From: Lutraria lutraria
Lineage: Eukaryota > Mollusca > Bivalvia > Venerida > Mactridae
Direction: 5' to 3'
NCBI GenBank assembly: GCA_964023205.1
Contig: OZ026840.1
Span: 9,906,603 to 9,970,602 of the forward strand
Length of the DNA stretch: 64,000 nt
The position numbers were made by a program, and so were the translations under genes. Under the pieces are notes generated by a model that was not told the DNA's origin, did not search any database, and worked only from the letters and a program-made list of their open reading frames with translations. Positions 1 to 10,679 of this stretch are shown here, piece after piece (position 1 is the first letter of the stretch; each line of letters begins with the position of its first letter).

Positions 1-1076
1 CATTTTATTAGTGTCGGGTTAGAAATGTCTACAAGTGCATTAAATTGATACATGTACGTATTTACAAACCTTTGCCAGATTTTCATCTAAAGGAAACTCA
101 ATATAAAATAAAGAATGATCAGGGATGCAGTCAGTCTGGACTGAGGGAGTGTTTTCGGTGGGGTATATAATCAATGGGCCGCGGTCGTGATCCAGCTGTT
201 AAATGTGCTGGACTCTTTGATTTCCTTATGTGGAGAAGTTATGTGGAGACGTTGCCAGCTACAATGTAGGATGGTAATTAAGCTAGTACATGTTAGAATG
301 CAGTCTGGGAAAACTGGTTTGGTGAACTGGCCGTCGTTGAATATCGTTCAAAACAGCGTTAAACGCATCGAAACAAAGACCCACTATCCACTATGATATG
401 TACCTAAGTTAGACCATATCATGATGGGGACCAGGAGCGTAGCCAAATTTCACTCAGGGGTAAAAATTGTTGGATTTAGATTGAGGGATCATTAGATATG
501 GCGTCAAATAACAAAGATAAGGCCTTTTCGATTTGGAGAGGAATTTAGTATTTTAAAACTATTCTAGTTGCCATGGCAACCAGCATTTAAAAAGGATAAC
601 TAATTTTTCAGGAATCTGAAAGAGATATACTTTTTACGGGTTATGTTGTAAAGATCTGTAAAATTTGATCACACTTTCACGAGATAACTCTAATTTCTAT
701 GTTACCATAAGTGGGTGGGGTAATTTAACATCTAATTTTGACTTCAAACAGTAAAAATGCTAAAACATATTTCATTTTTTGTACTTTTGTATTATGCAGG
801 GCTGATACTATTCATGTGTTGTAAAATTTATTAGATATTTATAATTTATCTGATGTATTTGTCAAAGTTATCGCATCAGTTAACATGCTATTTGCGTATA
901 ATTTGATAAATGATAGCCTATACTTAAAACGAATTTCTGGAAAAACGGCCGATCCGATTTTGTCCTATTTTTATCCTGATATTGTAGAAAGTCTAAGCTT
1001 TCGAATGAGCCATATTTCATTTCTGTACCATTTTGTCCTGGGTTCGACCAAATTTTGTCATAACTTGACTAGACTA
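1..1076. repeat. Left arm of a >1 kb inverted repeat
   Basis: Reads as the near-exact reverse complement of 13402-14478; for example the first bases CATTTTATTAGTGTCGGG match the reverse complement of the sequence ending at 14478. Short ORFs here (187-396, 885-1100) recur in the mirror arm only because the DNA is duplicated, so I do not call genes. The outer boundary may lie left of base 1. Related scraps occur at 20020-20079. Confidence 0.9.
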
Positions 1077-1328
1077 ACAATTAAATGCACATTGTTTTAA
1101 GGACACTATGATACAAAATGAACAACCGTTTACTTATTATCTTTATTGTTGAGATCATTGTTATATATTGCAAATAAAATTATTAGAAATCAGGTCCTGT
1201 TATCAGTAAATGTAAACATAATCACAGTTAAATCATTGTAATCACTAACTGTATGTATAAAAGGTAACAATATAGCATACAGTATTAGTCGATGAAGTTA
1301 GCATCTTCATGGCACTTGTCAGCATGGT

Positions 1329-1514
1329 AGCGCTCTTGATGTCATTGCCGAGCAAAATTTGTGCTAAAAGACTGTTGACAAACACTACGTATTTTACTTT
1401 CTTCATGATTTCTTTGACGATGTAGGGATAAATAATACTAAGGGACTAATAAATCAATAGCAATTCAGTACATGTATGTATAACGGAAGAAATATTAGAT
1501 TGTATTTGTAGCAA
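1329..1514 (+). repeat. Direct repeat, partner of 17319-17502
   Basis: About 180 bases starting AGCGCTCTTGATGTCATTGC are almost identical to 17319-17502 in the same orientation. In both places the segment lies directly beside a cluster of GCGACATWTAGCGT motifs, so segment and motif cluster belong to one repeat family. No coding potential seen. Confidence 0.9.
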
Positions 1515-1702
1515 CGTTAAATGTCGCATCGACGTTAAATGTCGCATTTGACGTTATATGTCGCAAGACTGACGCTAAATGTCGCAACCAACGCTAAATG
1601 TCGCAAAACCACCTGATGCGATATGTCGCGCCTGTAACGCTAAATGTCGCAACAAATAGCACTGACGCTATATGTCGCAACATCAACGCTAAATGTCGCA
1701 CT
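1511..1702. repeat. Cluster of nine spaced GCGACATWTAGCGT motifs
   Basis: Nine copies of a 14-16 bp motif, read here as ACGCTAAATGTCGC or ACGTTAAATGTCGC variants, are separated by short unlike spacers of 1 to about 12 bases. The motif itself is strongly conserved while spacers are not. This pattern fits repeated protein-binding sites or subterminal transposon repeats better than a simple satellite. More copies lie in the mirror arm (13323-13410) and at 17240-17312. Family unknown. Confidence 0.75.
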
Positions 1703-2878
1703 CATTCTTCAACCTCTATAATGCAGAGTTATCGTTCCCGCTACACCCCTACACACTCGTAAATGTTTAATAAACAATGGTTCCTCCGTTCATGATGTTT
1801 AGTTAATCCCCTCCAAGTTTTTTTTTTACATTTGCTCGTTTGAATTGGGGATTTTATTTTTTATCTTGGCATTTATTATATATCGCCGTCGCCGGTGTGT
1901 ACATGTGTGTATTGTTAGAACGGGGAGTGATGGCCAAGGGGTAGAGTAACGAGGAGTGACTGCCCGTCAAATCCTACCAGTTTATCAACGAACATCATTT
2001 GTTCAAAGTTTGGATGAAATCCTATCGATCTATATACAGAACTCTTACCTGTAAAACAACTTGGTTAAGCTATTAATATGTATACTCTGATTCCAAGCTG
2101 AAAGGACTTACGTCTAACACATACATCGACTTACTTTTCACTCAGTTAAAAGGATTACCACATTAAAGGACATTTCCATTTGTCTTAAAAACACTTTTGT
2201 AAAACTGTAAAGGGCTACGACAGAGAAAGTCAGCCATAAACAAAAAGTAAAGAACGAGTCATTTTATTTTAACTGAACCTCAGAAATTATATTTACATAT
2301 ACGTAACGATATGTGTCTACATTAATGTAAGGTAAAAATGGTCAAAATATGTTCAATATCGTATGATTTGTCACACAAAAAATACCAAAACTGTTCTGCT
2401 GAATGTTACAAAATTACATCTGTAAAAGGTTAATCGAAACTGAAATAAAGAAATCGTTTTTAGTTATTCCTTAACCTACTTTTAATCCTAACGCATTCCT
2501 CCACATTAAAGAGTATTTAAATAGGCCAGAATTGCTTTCTGAGGGTTGTGTGTTCAAACCTCAGAAGGGACAAACTTTTTCGCGAAGGTGTCTAATCTCA
2601 CTTTTGACCATGACGTATTAATTATTCAAAAGAAATTCTCCATTCTATTGGATGATTCAGAGGGAACGCTTCCTTTCATTGGACTTTCTACAAGCGTAGA
2701 ATAATTAAGACCACGCCAACTTATAGCGAGTCTGCAACTGTTTAATATGTTCTTCTTGTGGTTGTAAACTTTGTAAGAAAATATATTCTTATGCGGTCGA
2801 AATAATGTTATATACCGTTCTTGACAAACATTTTACATTTATTGGAATTGATATAAAATAGATATGACTGAATACGTA

Positions 2879-3102
2879 TAAAATTCTAGGCCGCCAGGCC
2901 GCTAACTTCCCGACGCTAGGTCGCCAGGCCGCGAACTTCACGTCGCCAGGCCGCTAGGCCGTCAACTTCACGCCGCCAGGCCGCTAGGCCGCCAATTTCA
3001 CAAACATATAGAATGGACGGCATATGGTATAGACGTCCATGGCATTCGTAATGAGATGTTCAAGATATTAGGATCTTAACAGCCAGGCGGCCTAGAATTT
3101 TA
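2879..3102. repeat. GC-rich 30-bp minisatellite bounded by 17-bp inverted repeats
   Basis: About 3-4 degenerate units of a 30-bp sequence of the type GCCAGGCCGCTAGGCCGCCAACTTCAC occupy 2889-3001. TAAAATTCTAGGCCGCC at 2879 is repeated inverted at 3086-3102, so the block is a small terminal-inverted-repeat unit with a tandem core. GC content stands far above its AT-rich surroundings. A diverged array of the same 30-bp unit occurs at 50118-50261. Confidence 0.75.
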
Positions 3103-4320
3103 CACCCCCAATCGCCAAGAAATGCACCAGAAACACTTTCTATAAGCATTACAAACTATTTTGGACGGAAAAAGTCGCAAAAAATCACTTTATCGTAGGT
3201 ACGCAATTTCGCCGAAATCTTAGTTTTTTCACCGACCCGGAATATTAAAGAAATCAATTTTAACCACGGCGACACTTCTCTATTATTTTAGTTTTCCGGA
3301 ACGCTGGTTTTAGGGGGTTTTTTTTGCCTAGACTACTGATAAATTCATGCAGAAACGTTTCAAGGTACGTAGCCGTGAATTATGTGTATTTAACTCATAC
3401 ATTTCGAAAGCGGCGAAGAAACATGCGTAAATGTTCCGTTTTTTTATTATGTTATTTGCAGTAATGACGAGTTCGATCCTAGTCCGCTGAAATCTTTATG
3501 TGTTGATTTGGTAATGAAATAGCTTATGTGGTCATTCATCACTACCTCTGATTCAAGTAGGGCAGATCTCATTCATTGGAACAATTATTTGCGCTCAGTA
3601 AGCGCCGGTCCCAACTCGCCATACTTTCAAGTGTGTGTTGTCTACTTGCATAAATGTGGCGATCCGAATGTTGTGAGTACCGCCTCAGTACGGATTTGGG
3701 AGCACGAAAACACGCCATAGCACTTTTAGTGTATGAGGAACTTTCGCTGCGTTCGGCCAGCGGTCCGGCTGCGGATTTACCCCAGTACTCACGTTCATCA
3801 TACTTGCACGCACTTAAAACATCAGAGTGAGAAAGGATTCGGTTCGTAAACAGTACATGCAAGTACGGCTTCATACGATAACGTGAAAATCGCAAGACGA
3901 TAGTACGTTGTAAGCACGTGTAACTCACCGCGTGTGCAACGTAAGATCTCGCAACCGCTAATGGCCAGACGGAATTGGAATTTAACATTATTACGTATAT
4001 TTATTTGTGATTAACATGTACTGTCTACGAATTTCTGGATCACCCCTCGCATATTCCACGGTAGATAGGTCAATAACAAGGTCATTGATAGACTAGCTTC
4101 TAATTACACAATCAGTTATTAGATGGCTAATATAACAGCTACTGAATAGATACTTTAATTGATTCCCTGTTTGATACATTTTTTTAAACAAGACGTATAT
4201 GTGCATGTTAAATGCAAAATGTTAAGAATAAGACAGGTGATATAATATGATTAAAGAAATTAATAACTAAAAAAAAACACTTGGCATTTGCAAATATTTG
4301 CGACGCACACCAAAATACAT
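3103..4320. other. Unassigned 1.2 kb interval
   Basis: No recognisable protein or RNA. A 139-codon minus-strand reading frame (3569-3988) overlaps a 64-codon plus-strand one; neither resembles a family I know and composition looks random. GC is locally higher around 3650-3800. I see no splice-framed exon or transposon end. Confidence 0.5.
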
Positions 4321-4603
4321 ATTTCCCACATCTACAATATTTACCTTCCTTGGTTTGAATTGGCCGTCATCTTGAAAGTCAAATTGCTTACGTGTTTAAT
4401 AGAAAAAAGTAGTTACTCAACAACTCAATGTACAGAATATTAAGTTGGAAACCCATAAGCATATCAGATTACGAAAATGTGGTTGTCACTTATGAATAAC
4501 CCATATTTAGTATCACAAAAATATAAATATCTCCTGTCAATGCTTGTCAAATAAGCCTTTCAAGATGGCCGCCAAGGGAGGTAAATATTGTAGATGTGGG
4601 AAG
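4321..4603. mobile_element. MITE-like element, about 285 bp, with long TIRs
   Basis: ATTTCCCACATCTACAATAT at 4321 returns as the reverse complement at 4582-4603, and the match extends inward about 55 bases through the CAAGATGGCCGCCAA segment. The loop has no coding sequence, so this is a non-autonomous inverted-repeat element. The ends are imperfect and no clear target duplication could be assigned, so the superfamily is open. Confidence 0.75.
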
Positions 4604-4869
4604 TATTTGATTTTAGAAATAGAAGAAGCGTTCAGTTGTATTTTTAGTATATTATAAAGACTTCTAACATAATCTGGTAATGGATATTAAAAGGTTAAAA
4701 TGCATTAATATATATTAAATATATAATAAATATAATATAAATAATATAAAAATATTATAAGAACAACAGTGAGTTTTCCATTAACGTATTATTAGTAAAA
4801 TTCAATAAAATTTATGACCTCTTCAAGTAGTTTTATTCGATAAAACTACCTGCCCTGTTATATCATTAG

Positions 4870-4934
4870 GTCTCAAACATCACCTTAAACAAAACCAAAA
4901 ACAAACGCTTTTTGCGTTGGCAAGGCATATTTAT
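4870..4934 (+). repeat. 65-bp direct repeat, copy 1 (distal)
   Basis: GTCTCAAACATCACCTTAAA through GGCATATTTAT is repeated base for base at 5543-5607. Both copies lie beyond the recombinase end of the minus-strand DIRS-type element, which fits the B1-A2-B2 split direct repeats of Ngaro/PAT-type tyrosine-recombinase retroelements; this one would be B2. No matching A1 copy was found at the 5' end, so the assignment is inference. Confidence 0.65.
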
Positions 4935-5542
4935 TTCGGGTATATAACAAGCATTATCATATAACATAAGTTACATTTTTATCTACTACAATGAAAATTA
5001 TACTGACGTATATAACACATCGTTCAACATAAGTTCGCAACAATAAACATCGCAGTGTTCAGCCAAGCTGCCGCTTTAGAACAACTTCATTAGTTGTAAT
5101 CTGCTATATATTTTTTAAACATTGTAAAGCACACCACAGTCAACAACTTTGCTTCATTGTGTAAAAGAGAAAGATACAATTCAAAACAGATGTTTTATGA
5201 AAATTATTGACTGTATACTTGTCAACGGAATACTGGCCGCCCACGAAAAACCCCTTCGCCTTTGGCAAGAGGAAACGTGTATCCGTAAGCATACACGAAA
5301 TATACCGGTGATCGGTACTTTTCTCAGACTATTCCTAGAAATATTGGACTCACGGAATTCTGTCCAGGTGTGTTATTCAAAGAGTATACAAAATAATCAC
5401 CGTGTCTAAATACATGATTGAATTTGAATGTTAACAAGGTGTTACCCGAGCAAAAGCCTTATTAGAAGTGACTACTTTTACATGTCACCTGACCAAACTG
5501 GTTTTGGACACGCTATGTTGAGACAGTATTCCTCCGCTATAT

Positions 5543-5607
5543 GTCTCAAACATCACCTTAAACAAAACCAAAAACAAACGCTTTTTGCGTTGGCAAGGCA
5601 TATTTAT
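5543..5607 (+). repeat. 65-bp direct repeat, copy 2 (proximal)
   Basis: Identical partner of 4870-4934, lying about 160 bases beyond the stop codon of the DIRS tyrosine recombinase (stop at 5769-5771, minus strand). In a split-direct-repeat layout this would be B1, with 4935-5542 as A2. That interval itself shows only short, unrecognised reading frames. Confidence 0.65.
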
Positions 5608-5768
5608 AGATAATTGCAAAGTATAGTGGATGACATTCAAATTCAATCTACATCGTAATAGTCAACATGTATTGGTAATTCAAATAATATGTAATGATAC
5701 AGGATGTTTGTCCGAAAAAAATGAAGTCCTGCATGCACAAAATGTAAATAAAATGCGTATTACTAAAT

Positions 5769-6786
5769 TTACAACCCTAAGTGCTTCGAAATGAAAAGCC
5801 TTTCTTCAATTGAATCTTGGATATAGCCATCTTTTGCTTGATCAGTCTTCCAACGACCGTGTCTATTAATGCATCTTTCCGAAACCCTACCGAAATTAAC
5901 TGCGGCGGAAGCTCCACTGGCTCTAAGAGTATGTGTACCGAGCTTTAAACCAGGGGCAACTAATTTTAGTTTAGCAACTATACTCTTTGGCCCTCGTATA
6001 ACTAAGCTGCTTATTTGCTTTAATCAAATTATATTTTCCCTTTGTTTTCAGTAAAGGTCTAAATAAATATTGATCTGAAGAACCTGCTTGAAACATGTAA
6101 TTGTGTACCTTCTTATATGGACATGCAATAGTATTACTTTTGCTATTAGAACTTCGCTACCCTTTCTGTAAATATCCGTTTTGCTAACCCTTATTTTTAA
6201 AACGACATGATCTTCATAAAAAATAATGTCTTTACAACATAGAGAACTTAATTCGTTAAATCTTAAAAAACCCGCATAACAAAGCAGTAACATAGACAAA
6301 TCTCGCAAATTGACAAGTGACATATTGTCTGCAAACAATGAACACAATTATTTTAACGCATTTGAGTCTATAATATCTTTCTTTAATACGGGTTTTGACC
6401 TAAGTTTTTTTGCAGCGTCTAACAGGTTTTGTACCACAGAATTGTCCGTAGGGTCTGGTAAATCGTGGATGGAATGCATCCACTTGATGGCACAGAAGAG
6501 CACACAACGTTGCTTGATTTATTTTCGTCTAGTAGATAAGTTAAAAATAATGCTACTGTCATGTAATTATTGCTGATAAGTGCTTGGTTTCACAAAATAT
6601 TCTAAAATGTTTGAAATAACCGTTGTATTTCTTAACTGTATTGTCTGCCCTTGAATGTAAAACGTAAGTAGCCATGTGTTCAGGCAGGATATCTTGGTGT
6701 CCAATGCCCGCTTCTGCCAATTTGATGTTCCTACACCTATAAACGAAAAATGTATGTCTTAAGTGTATGAATAAATTTAAAGACAC
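5769..6786 (-). pseudogene. DIRS-type tyrosine recombinase (YR)
   Basis: Site-specific recombinase that DIRS-class retroelements use in place of an integrase to close and insert their circular DNA. Reading on the minus strand, the N-terminal SAM-like domain is visible (HSRADNTVKKYNGYFKHF, near 6660). Next comes the first catalytic region with its arginine (GFLRFNELSSL, near 6260). The C-terminal box follows, HTLRASGASAAVNFG near 5920 and RHGRWKTDQAKDGYIQ near 5850. The H-x-x-R, H/W and tyrosine positions of the family are present, and the frame ends in KHLGL followed by a stop at 5769-5771. Frame breaks between about 6050 and 6350 and near 6560 split the ORF. It follows RT/RNase H on the same strand in the usual DIRS order. 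Confidence 0.88.
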
Positions 6787-6806
6787 ATATGATACAAAAA
6801 TAACTA

Positions 6807-8951
6807 CTAGTGAAAGAAACTAATTCTAAAAGCTATCATGTTAAAAGGCAAAGGCTCTTTTTCGAATATTCCATTATTGCTTCGACCAATACATATACTT
6901 CCCTGTTTAGGCAATATTTTGAAATCTACAATGAAATGTTTTAGCGTAAGGTTGCTTTCGTAAAAAATCGGCCAATAAGCTGCTGATTTCCACAAGGGAA
7001 CTATACATGTTGCCTTTTCTTTTACCAATTTATTCATGCATTCAGACACAAGCCTAGGCGGTGGAACAATCCAGTTATTCTCGCAAAATCAAAAGCATTT
7101 ACACCTTCTGTTCTAGGAACCCACCATCTAGAATTAAATCGTTTATTGTAACAAGAAGAAAACCTGTCTACTGTATGAATTCCCCATAAACTGTCTAAAC
7201 GATTGAATTGACTGTCAGAAATTGACCAGTCGTCACTATCTTTGCACCTACTAAGATGGTCAGCCACCTGATTTTCATGACGTGGGATCCATTCGGGACA
7301 AATTTTGATATTATTTGTTTCACAGAAATCGTTTATACAAGTTGAAATGAAATGCAAAGCGAACTTTTTGCTTCCGTTCAGTAAAAAAGATTTAACGTTT
7401 TTGTTGTCAGAAAAATCTTTACGGATTTATTTTTTAGAATATGAACACTACTTCTGATTATTCTATTTACTGCCTCGATCTCTCGCCATTTAGAACTTAG
7501 CCCTATTTCCTCGGGATTCCATGTACCGATTACCTCATAAACATCTCCGAACATAGTATCATGACAATTGCTATTTAACGAAATATTGAACATTTTGCTA
7601 ATTTTTGTGTCACCTACTTCAGGAGGTACTCTCTTTATCATATAACGCTCACTTCCGGGAGCTGTGCATGGTTATCCCGAATGTTAGCCTCGTCGAACGA
7701 GGAGCTCACTTCCGGGAGCGTATTACTAAACGGCTCATGTACGGCCGTCACACCCACCTCCGGGGGCAATATAGCACTGAACAAGTTCTCTTGGGGAACG
7801 CAGTCTGGTATATTCTTCTGCACATACCCACCGTAACCCACGCCGCTGGCATCACAGAACAGCGTATACTCACAATGACTTGCCTTCGTTCAAATGCAAT
7901 AAGCTATTTTTTCAGAATGATAACTCGTCTTTTGCATTACCTGTAACAATTACTGGGGAATTCCAGCTAGCTCTTGATAAAATACAATTATACATTTCTC
8001 TGGTTTTAATTCTTACCTTATGTTTTAGTACGGAATATAAAGAAATGATCTGACCAACAATGGATGCCTGAGTTCTTACGGGTAATAAACTGAATCTGTC
8101 AAGATAAACAACTTTTAATGCTCAATCTATCGATTTCAATAGTCTTGAAATTCTATCTTCCATAATATAAATGCGATTAATACTGTAATCTAACACGTGT
8201 CTTAACCATGTTACTTTTTGTGAAGGTTCCCACGAACATTTTTCGTCTGCGAATAAAAAAACAAATTCCTGAAATGATGTCCCAATGAAAATACTAGATT
8301 TTTGCGCTTTTTCTAAAACAGCGTGTCCGCCAATTCCGTCTTCTAAAAACATGATGACCTTATGACCCTGTGCTCTTATAAACATGACAACAACTATTAT
8401 AACCTTGGTAAAAATGTGACTTGCAGTGACTATACCAAAAGGCAGGGAATTATACACATAATAGGTAGTTACATCGTTTTTTAACCAACCGAAACCCAAA
8501 AATAATCTGTGTGGAGGAAATATATCAATATGATGGTATGCGCTCTTAAGATCAAAAGTGAACAAAAAGGAACCTGGCTGAAAAATACATTGTGCTAAAA
8601 ATATGTCTTCGAATTTAATATTGAACAGATGCAAATGTGGATTAATATGTCTACAGTCAAGAACAAGTCCAGTTTTCTAGTTCGATTGTTCGCAACGGTT
8701 AAAGGATTTACAACATATGGTATATCTTTAACTTCCGAAATTATTCCTTTCTGTAAGAGGCTTTCAATTTCTCTTTCAACAAACACTGTGTTGTCTCTCG
8801 TGGACTTGTTGTTTTTCAAAACAATTTGGGATGGCAAAGTTTTCAAAGGAAGTCTATACCCCGAATTTATGATATCTACAATATAAGACTCACCTGCAAC
8901 TGAACGCCATTTGTCAATGTGTTGCAACTGAACGCCATTTGTCAATGTGTT
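6807..8951 (-). pseudogene. DIRS-type reverse transcriptase-RNase H
   Basis: Polymerase half of the same element. In order on the minus strand: a lead-in with KWRSVAGESYIVDIINSGY near 8890, RT motif A FTFDLKSAYHHIDI near 8545, motif B LPFGIVTASHIF near 8430, and motif C as FLEDG near 8350, where YLDDG-like is expected. A thumb segment VRTQASIVGQIIS follows near 8060. RNase H begins at FCDASGVGYGGYVQK near 7845, with the catalytic glutamate in KWREIEAVNR near 7480, and closes with WIPRHENQVADHLSR near 7270. The conserved DIRS linker with PPPRLVSEC lies near 7040. Frameshifts near 8640, 7870 and in a T-run near 7412, together with in-frame stops, break it. Inside RNase H sits an insert with four PEV(G/S) repeats. 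The copy is inactive but nearly full length. Confidence 0.9.
8896..8951. repeat. 28-bp tandem duplication at the DIRS/LINE junction
   Basis: GCAACTGAACGCCATTTGTC and the next eight bases occur twice back to back (8896-8923, 8924-8951) exactly where DIRS coding sequence gives way to LINE sequence. It duplicates DIRS codons. It resembles a target duplication but both copies are on the LINE 5' side, and I find no copy beyond the LINE 3' end near 10316. Confidence 0.85.
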
Positions 8952-9928
8952 GCTTTAGCTTTCCTACAAGTGAAACTAGTATTTCAACTCCCCTAACTAT
9001 TACAAGTGGAGTTCCTCAAGGCTCTATTTTGGGTCCACTTTTGTTTCTAATTTATATCAATGACATTGGGTTATTACTAGATAAATCAGGAATAGACTTA
9101 TATGCAGATGACTCTACACTTTATGCTACTGGATCAAATCCAATAGAAATTCAGAATAACTTGCAAAATGATATATATTTCATTGAAAAATGGTGCACTT
9201 TCAACAACATGCTTATAAATCCGGCTAAATCAAAATGTATGCTTATAGGATCGAAACGAAAAATTAAAAATATAAATCTTGACTTGAAAGTAAACAAAAG
9301 AATTATTGATAATGTCACATATAAAATTTTAGGGCTTTATGTAGACAAACATTTACAGTGGAAAGTACACATTGATAAAACATGCTCTAAAATAAGTAGG
9401 AAAATTTCTCTATTGAAAAAGATATCTAGTTATCTCTCTTATGACATGAAGAAATTTGTATAACTCATATATCCTAACCTCTTTTGATTACTGCTGTACA
9501 ATCTGGGGCAAAGCTACTAAAACAAATTTAATAAAAGTGAATGTCTTACAAAAACGATCTGCAAAAAAATTCTGCAGAAACCAGTTAGGACTTCTTCCAA
9601 AAAAGTATTTTTTCAACTCAATTGGCTCTCATTTAATAATAGGTGTAAGTACCACACTGCGATTTTGTTATATAAATGTGTTAATAATCTGACTCCGGAG
9701 TATCTAAATGACATCATCACTTTTTCTAAAAATAACAACTATAATTTAAGATCTGTCACCCATAATGATATCGTGAATACCAAAGTAAATACTGAATATA
9801 AGAAAAAAGCATTCTTATATCATAGCATGGAAGTTTGGAATAGTATACCAATTGAAATAAGATTTGCATGTACATTATCTACTTTTAAACAACAATACAA
9901 GAACTACTTATTTACTCAACAAATATAA
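8952..9928 (+). pseudogene. LINE reverse transcriptase, 3' part (CR1/L2-like)
   Basis: Encodes the last part of a non-LTR retrotransposon RT. Visible are the motif B box SGVPQGSILGPLLFLIYIND (near 9000), motif C as LYADDSTLY (near 9100), and the downstream GLYVDKHLQWKVHI segment. The C-terminal region contains NYNLRS and VWNSIPIEIR, typical of CR1/L2/Jockey-superfamily proteins. The 5' half (endonuclease and RT motifs before B) is absent, as in a normal 5'-truncated insertion. Three frames are used in turn (breaks near 9460 and 9670), so it is not functional. It lies in the opposite orientation inside the DIRS element. Confidence 0.88.
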
Positions 9929-10316
9929 TCATGTATGTGTCTGTCAATTTTAATTATGTGGTTTTTTTTTTTTTTTTTTTTTTTATTGTTTTTTTATATA
10001 GAATTTGTGATTGTGAGAAAATGTTTGTGTTTTGTGTATGTATGAGTGTGTATGTATATATAATTGTCTAAATTGTAATAAACTTTATTCAATAACTTTA
10101 TTCAATAATTCAATAACAATACATCAGTTGTATTTGTTATATTAGATGTGTACAAATTGTTCAGTTTTTAATGATTGCTATTTTTTTTTTTTTTTTTTTT
10201 TCAAGAGGGCCACATTGTAAAAAAGTATTGTTTCATTTTCATTATTGCTAATGTTTCATTGTCTTTATGTGTAACCTTCTGTAAATAAAGTTATTATTAT
10301 TATTATTATTATTATA
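8952..10316 (+). mobile_element. 5'-truncated LINE inserted in the DIRS element
   Basis: Coding remnant (8952-9928) is followed by a non-coding tail with T-runs at 9961-9984 and 10181-10201. It ends with GTAAATAAAG and a (TTA)n tract at 10291-10315, a normal microsatellite-type LINE terminus. DIRS coding sequence stops just before it and DIRS gag-like sequence resumes just after, showing the LINE landed inside the older element. Confidence 0.82.
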
Positions 10317-10321
10317 GCACT

Positions 10322-10677
10322 AAATTAGTATTGTTAAGTGGTTTATAGTTACCGTGTACACATTGTACTGAAGATTTATGTTCATCTTTTGTACTCTCAA
10401 TAATATGAGCAGATTTCAATACAGAAGAATCATTTGTAAACTTTTCATTAAGTAATCTTTTATAAATACTCATCTTATTGTTGGGGCTTTTTCCGGGACA
10501 TTCGTTTTTTCAGTGTCCGACTTTTCCGCACTGGAAACACAGACCTGATCGAGCTGTTTTAGTCTGCACGTGCTCAGACACCCCTGGCGTACTTTGTACA
10601 GGTCGTCTATAAGGTGTAGGTCGAACAGACCTGGATCTTTTTGTCTTCTCTGCCTTTAATATTCTCTTCTCCGACAT
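10322..10677 (-). pseudogene. DIRS gag-like protein with CCHC zinc knuckle
   Basis: An ATG at 10677-10675 preceded by an in-frame TAA opens a lysine/arginine-rich frame (MSEKRILKAEKTKRSRSVR...). It reaches a zinc knuckle CFQCGKVGH, interrupted by a TGA, then KNECPGK near 10500. C-x2-C-x4-H-x4-C knuckles of this kind occur in the first ORF of DIRS-type elements and bind nucleic acid. The reading frame carries on to about 10322, where the LINE begins. I assign it to the element at 5769-8951 from strand, order and spacing. A similar leader and start recur at 48859-48990. Confidence 0.68.
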
Positions 10678-10679
10678 CT

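Noticed and set aside
187..396. 69-codon protein encoded twice (also 14083-14292)
   Set aside because: It recurs only because the inverted repeat is duplicated; no domain, no other coding signal.
3569..3988. 139-codon minus-strand ORF
   Set aside because: No recognisable family, overlaps another frame, and no splice or promoter context.
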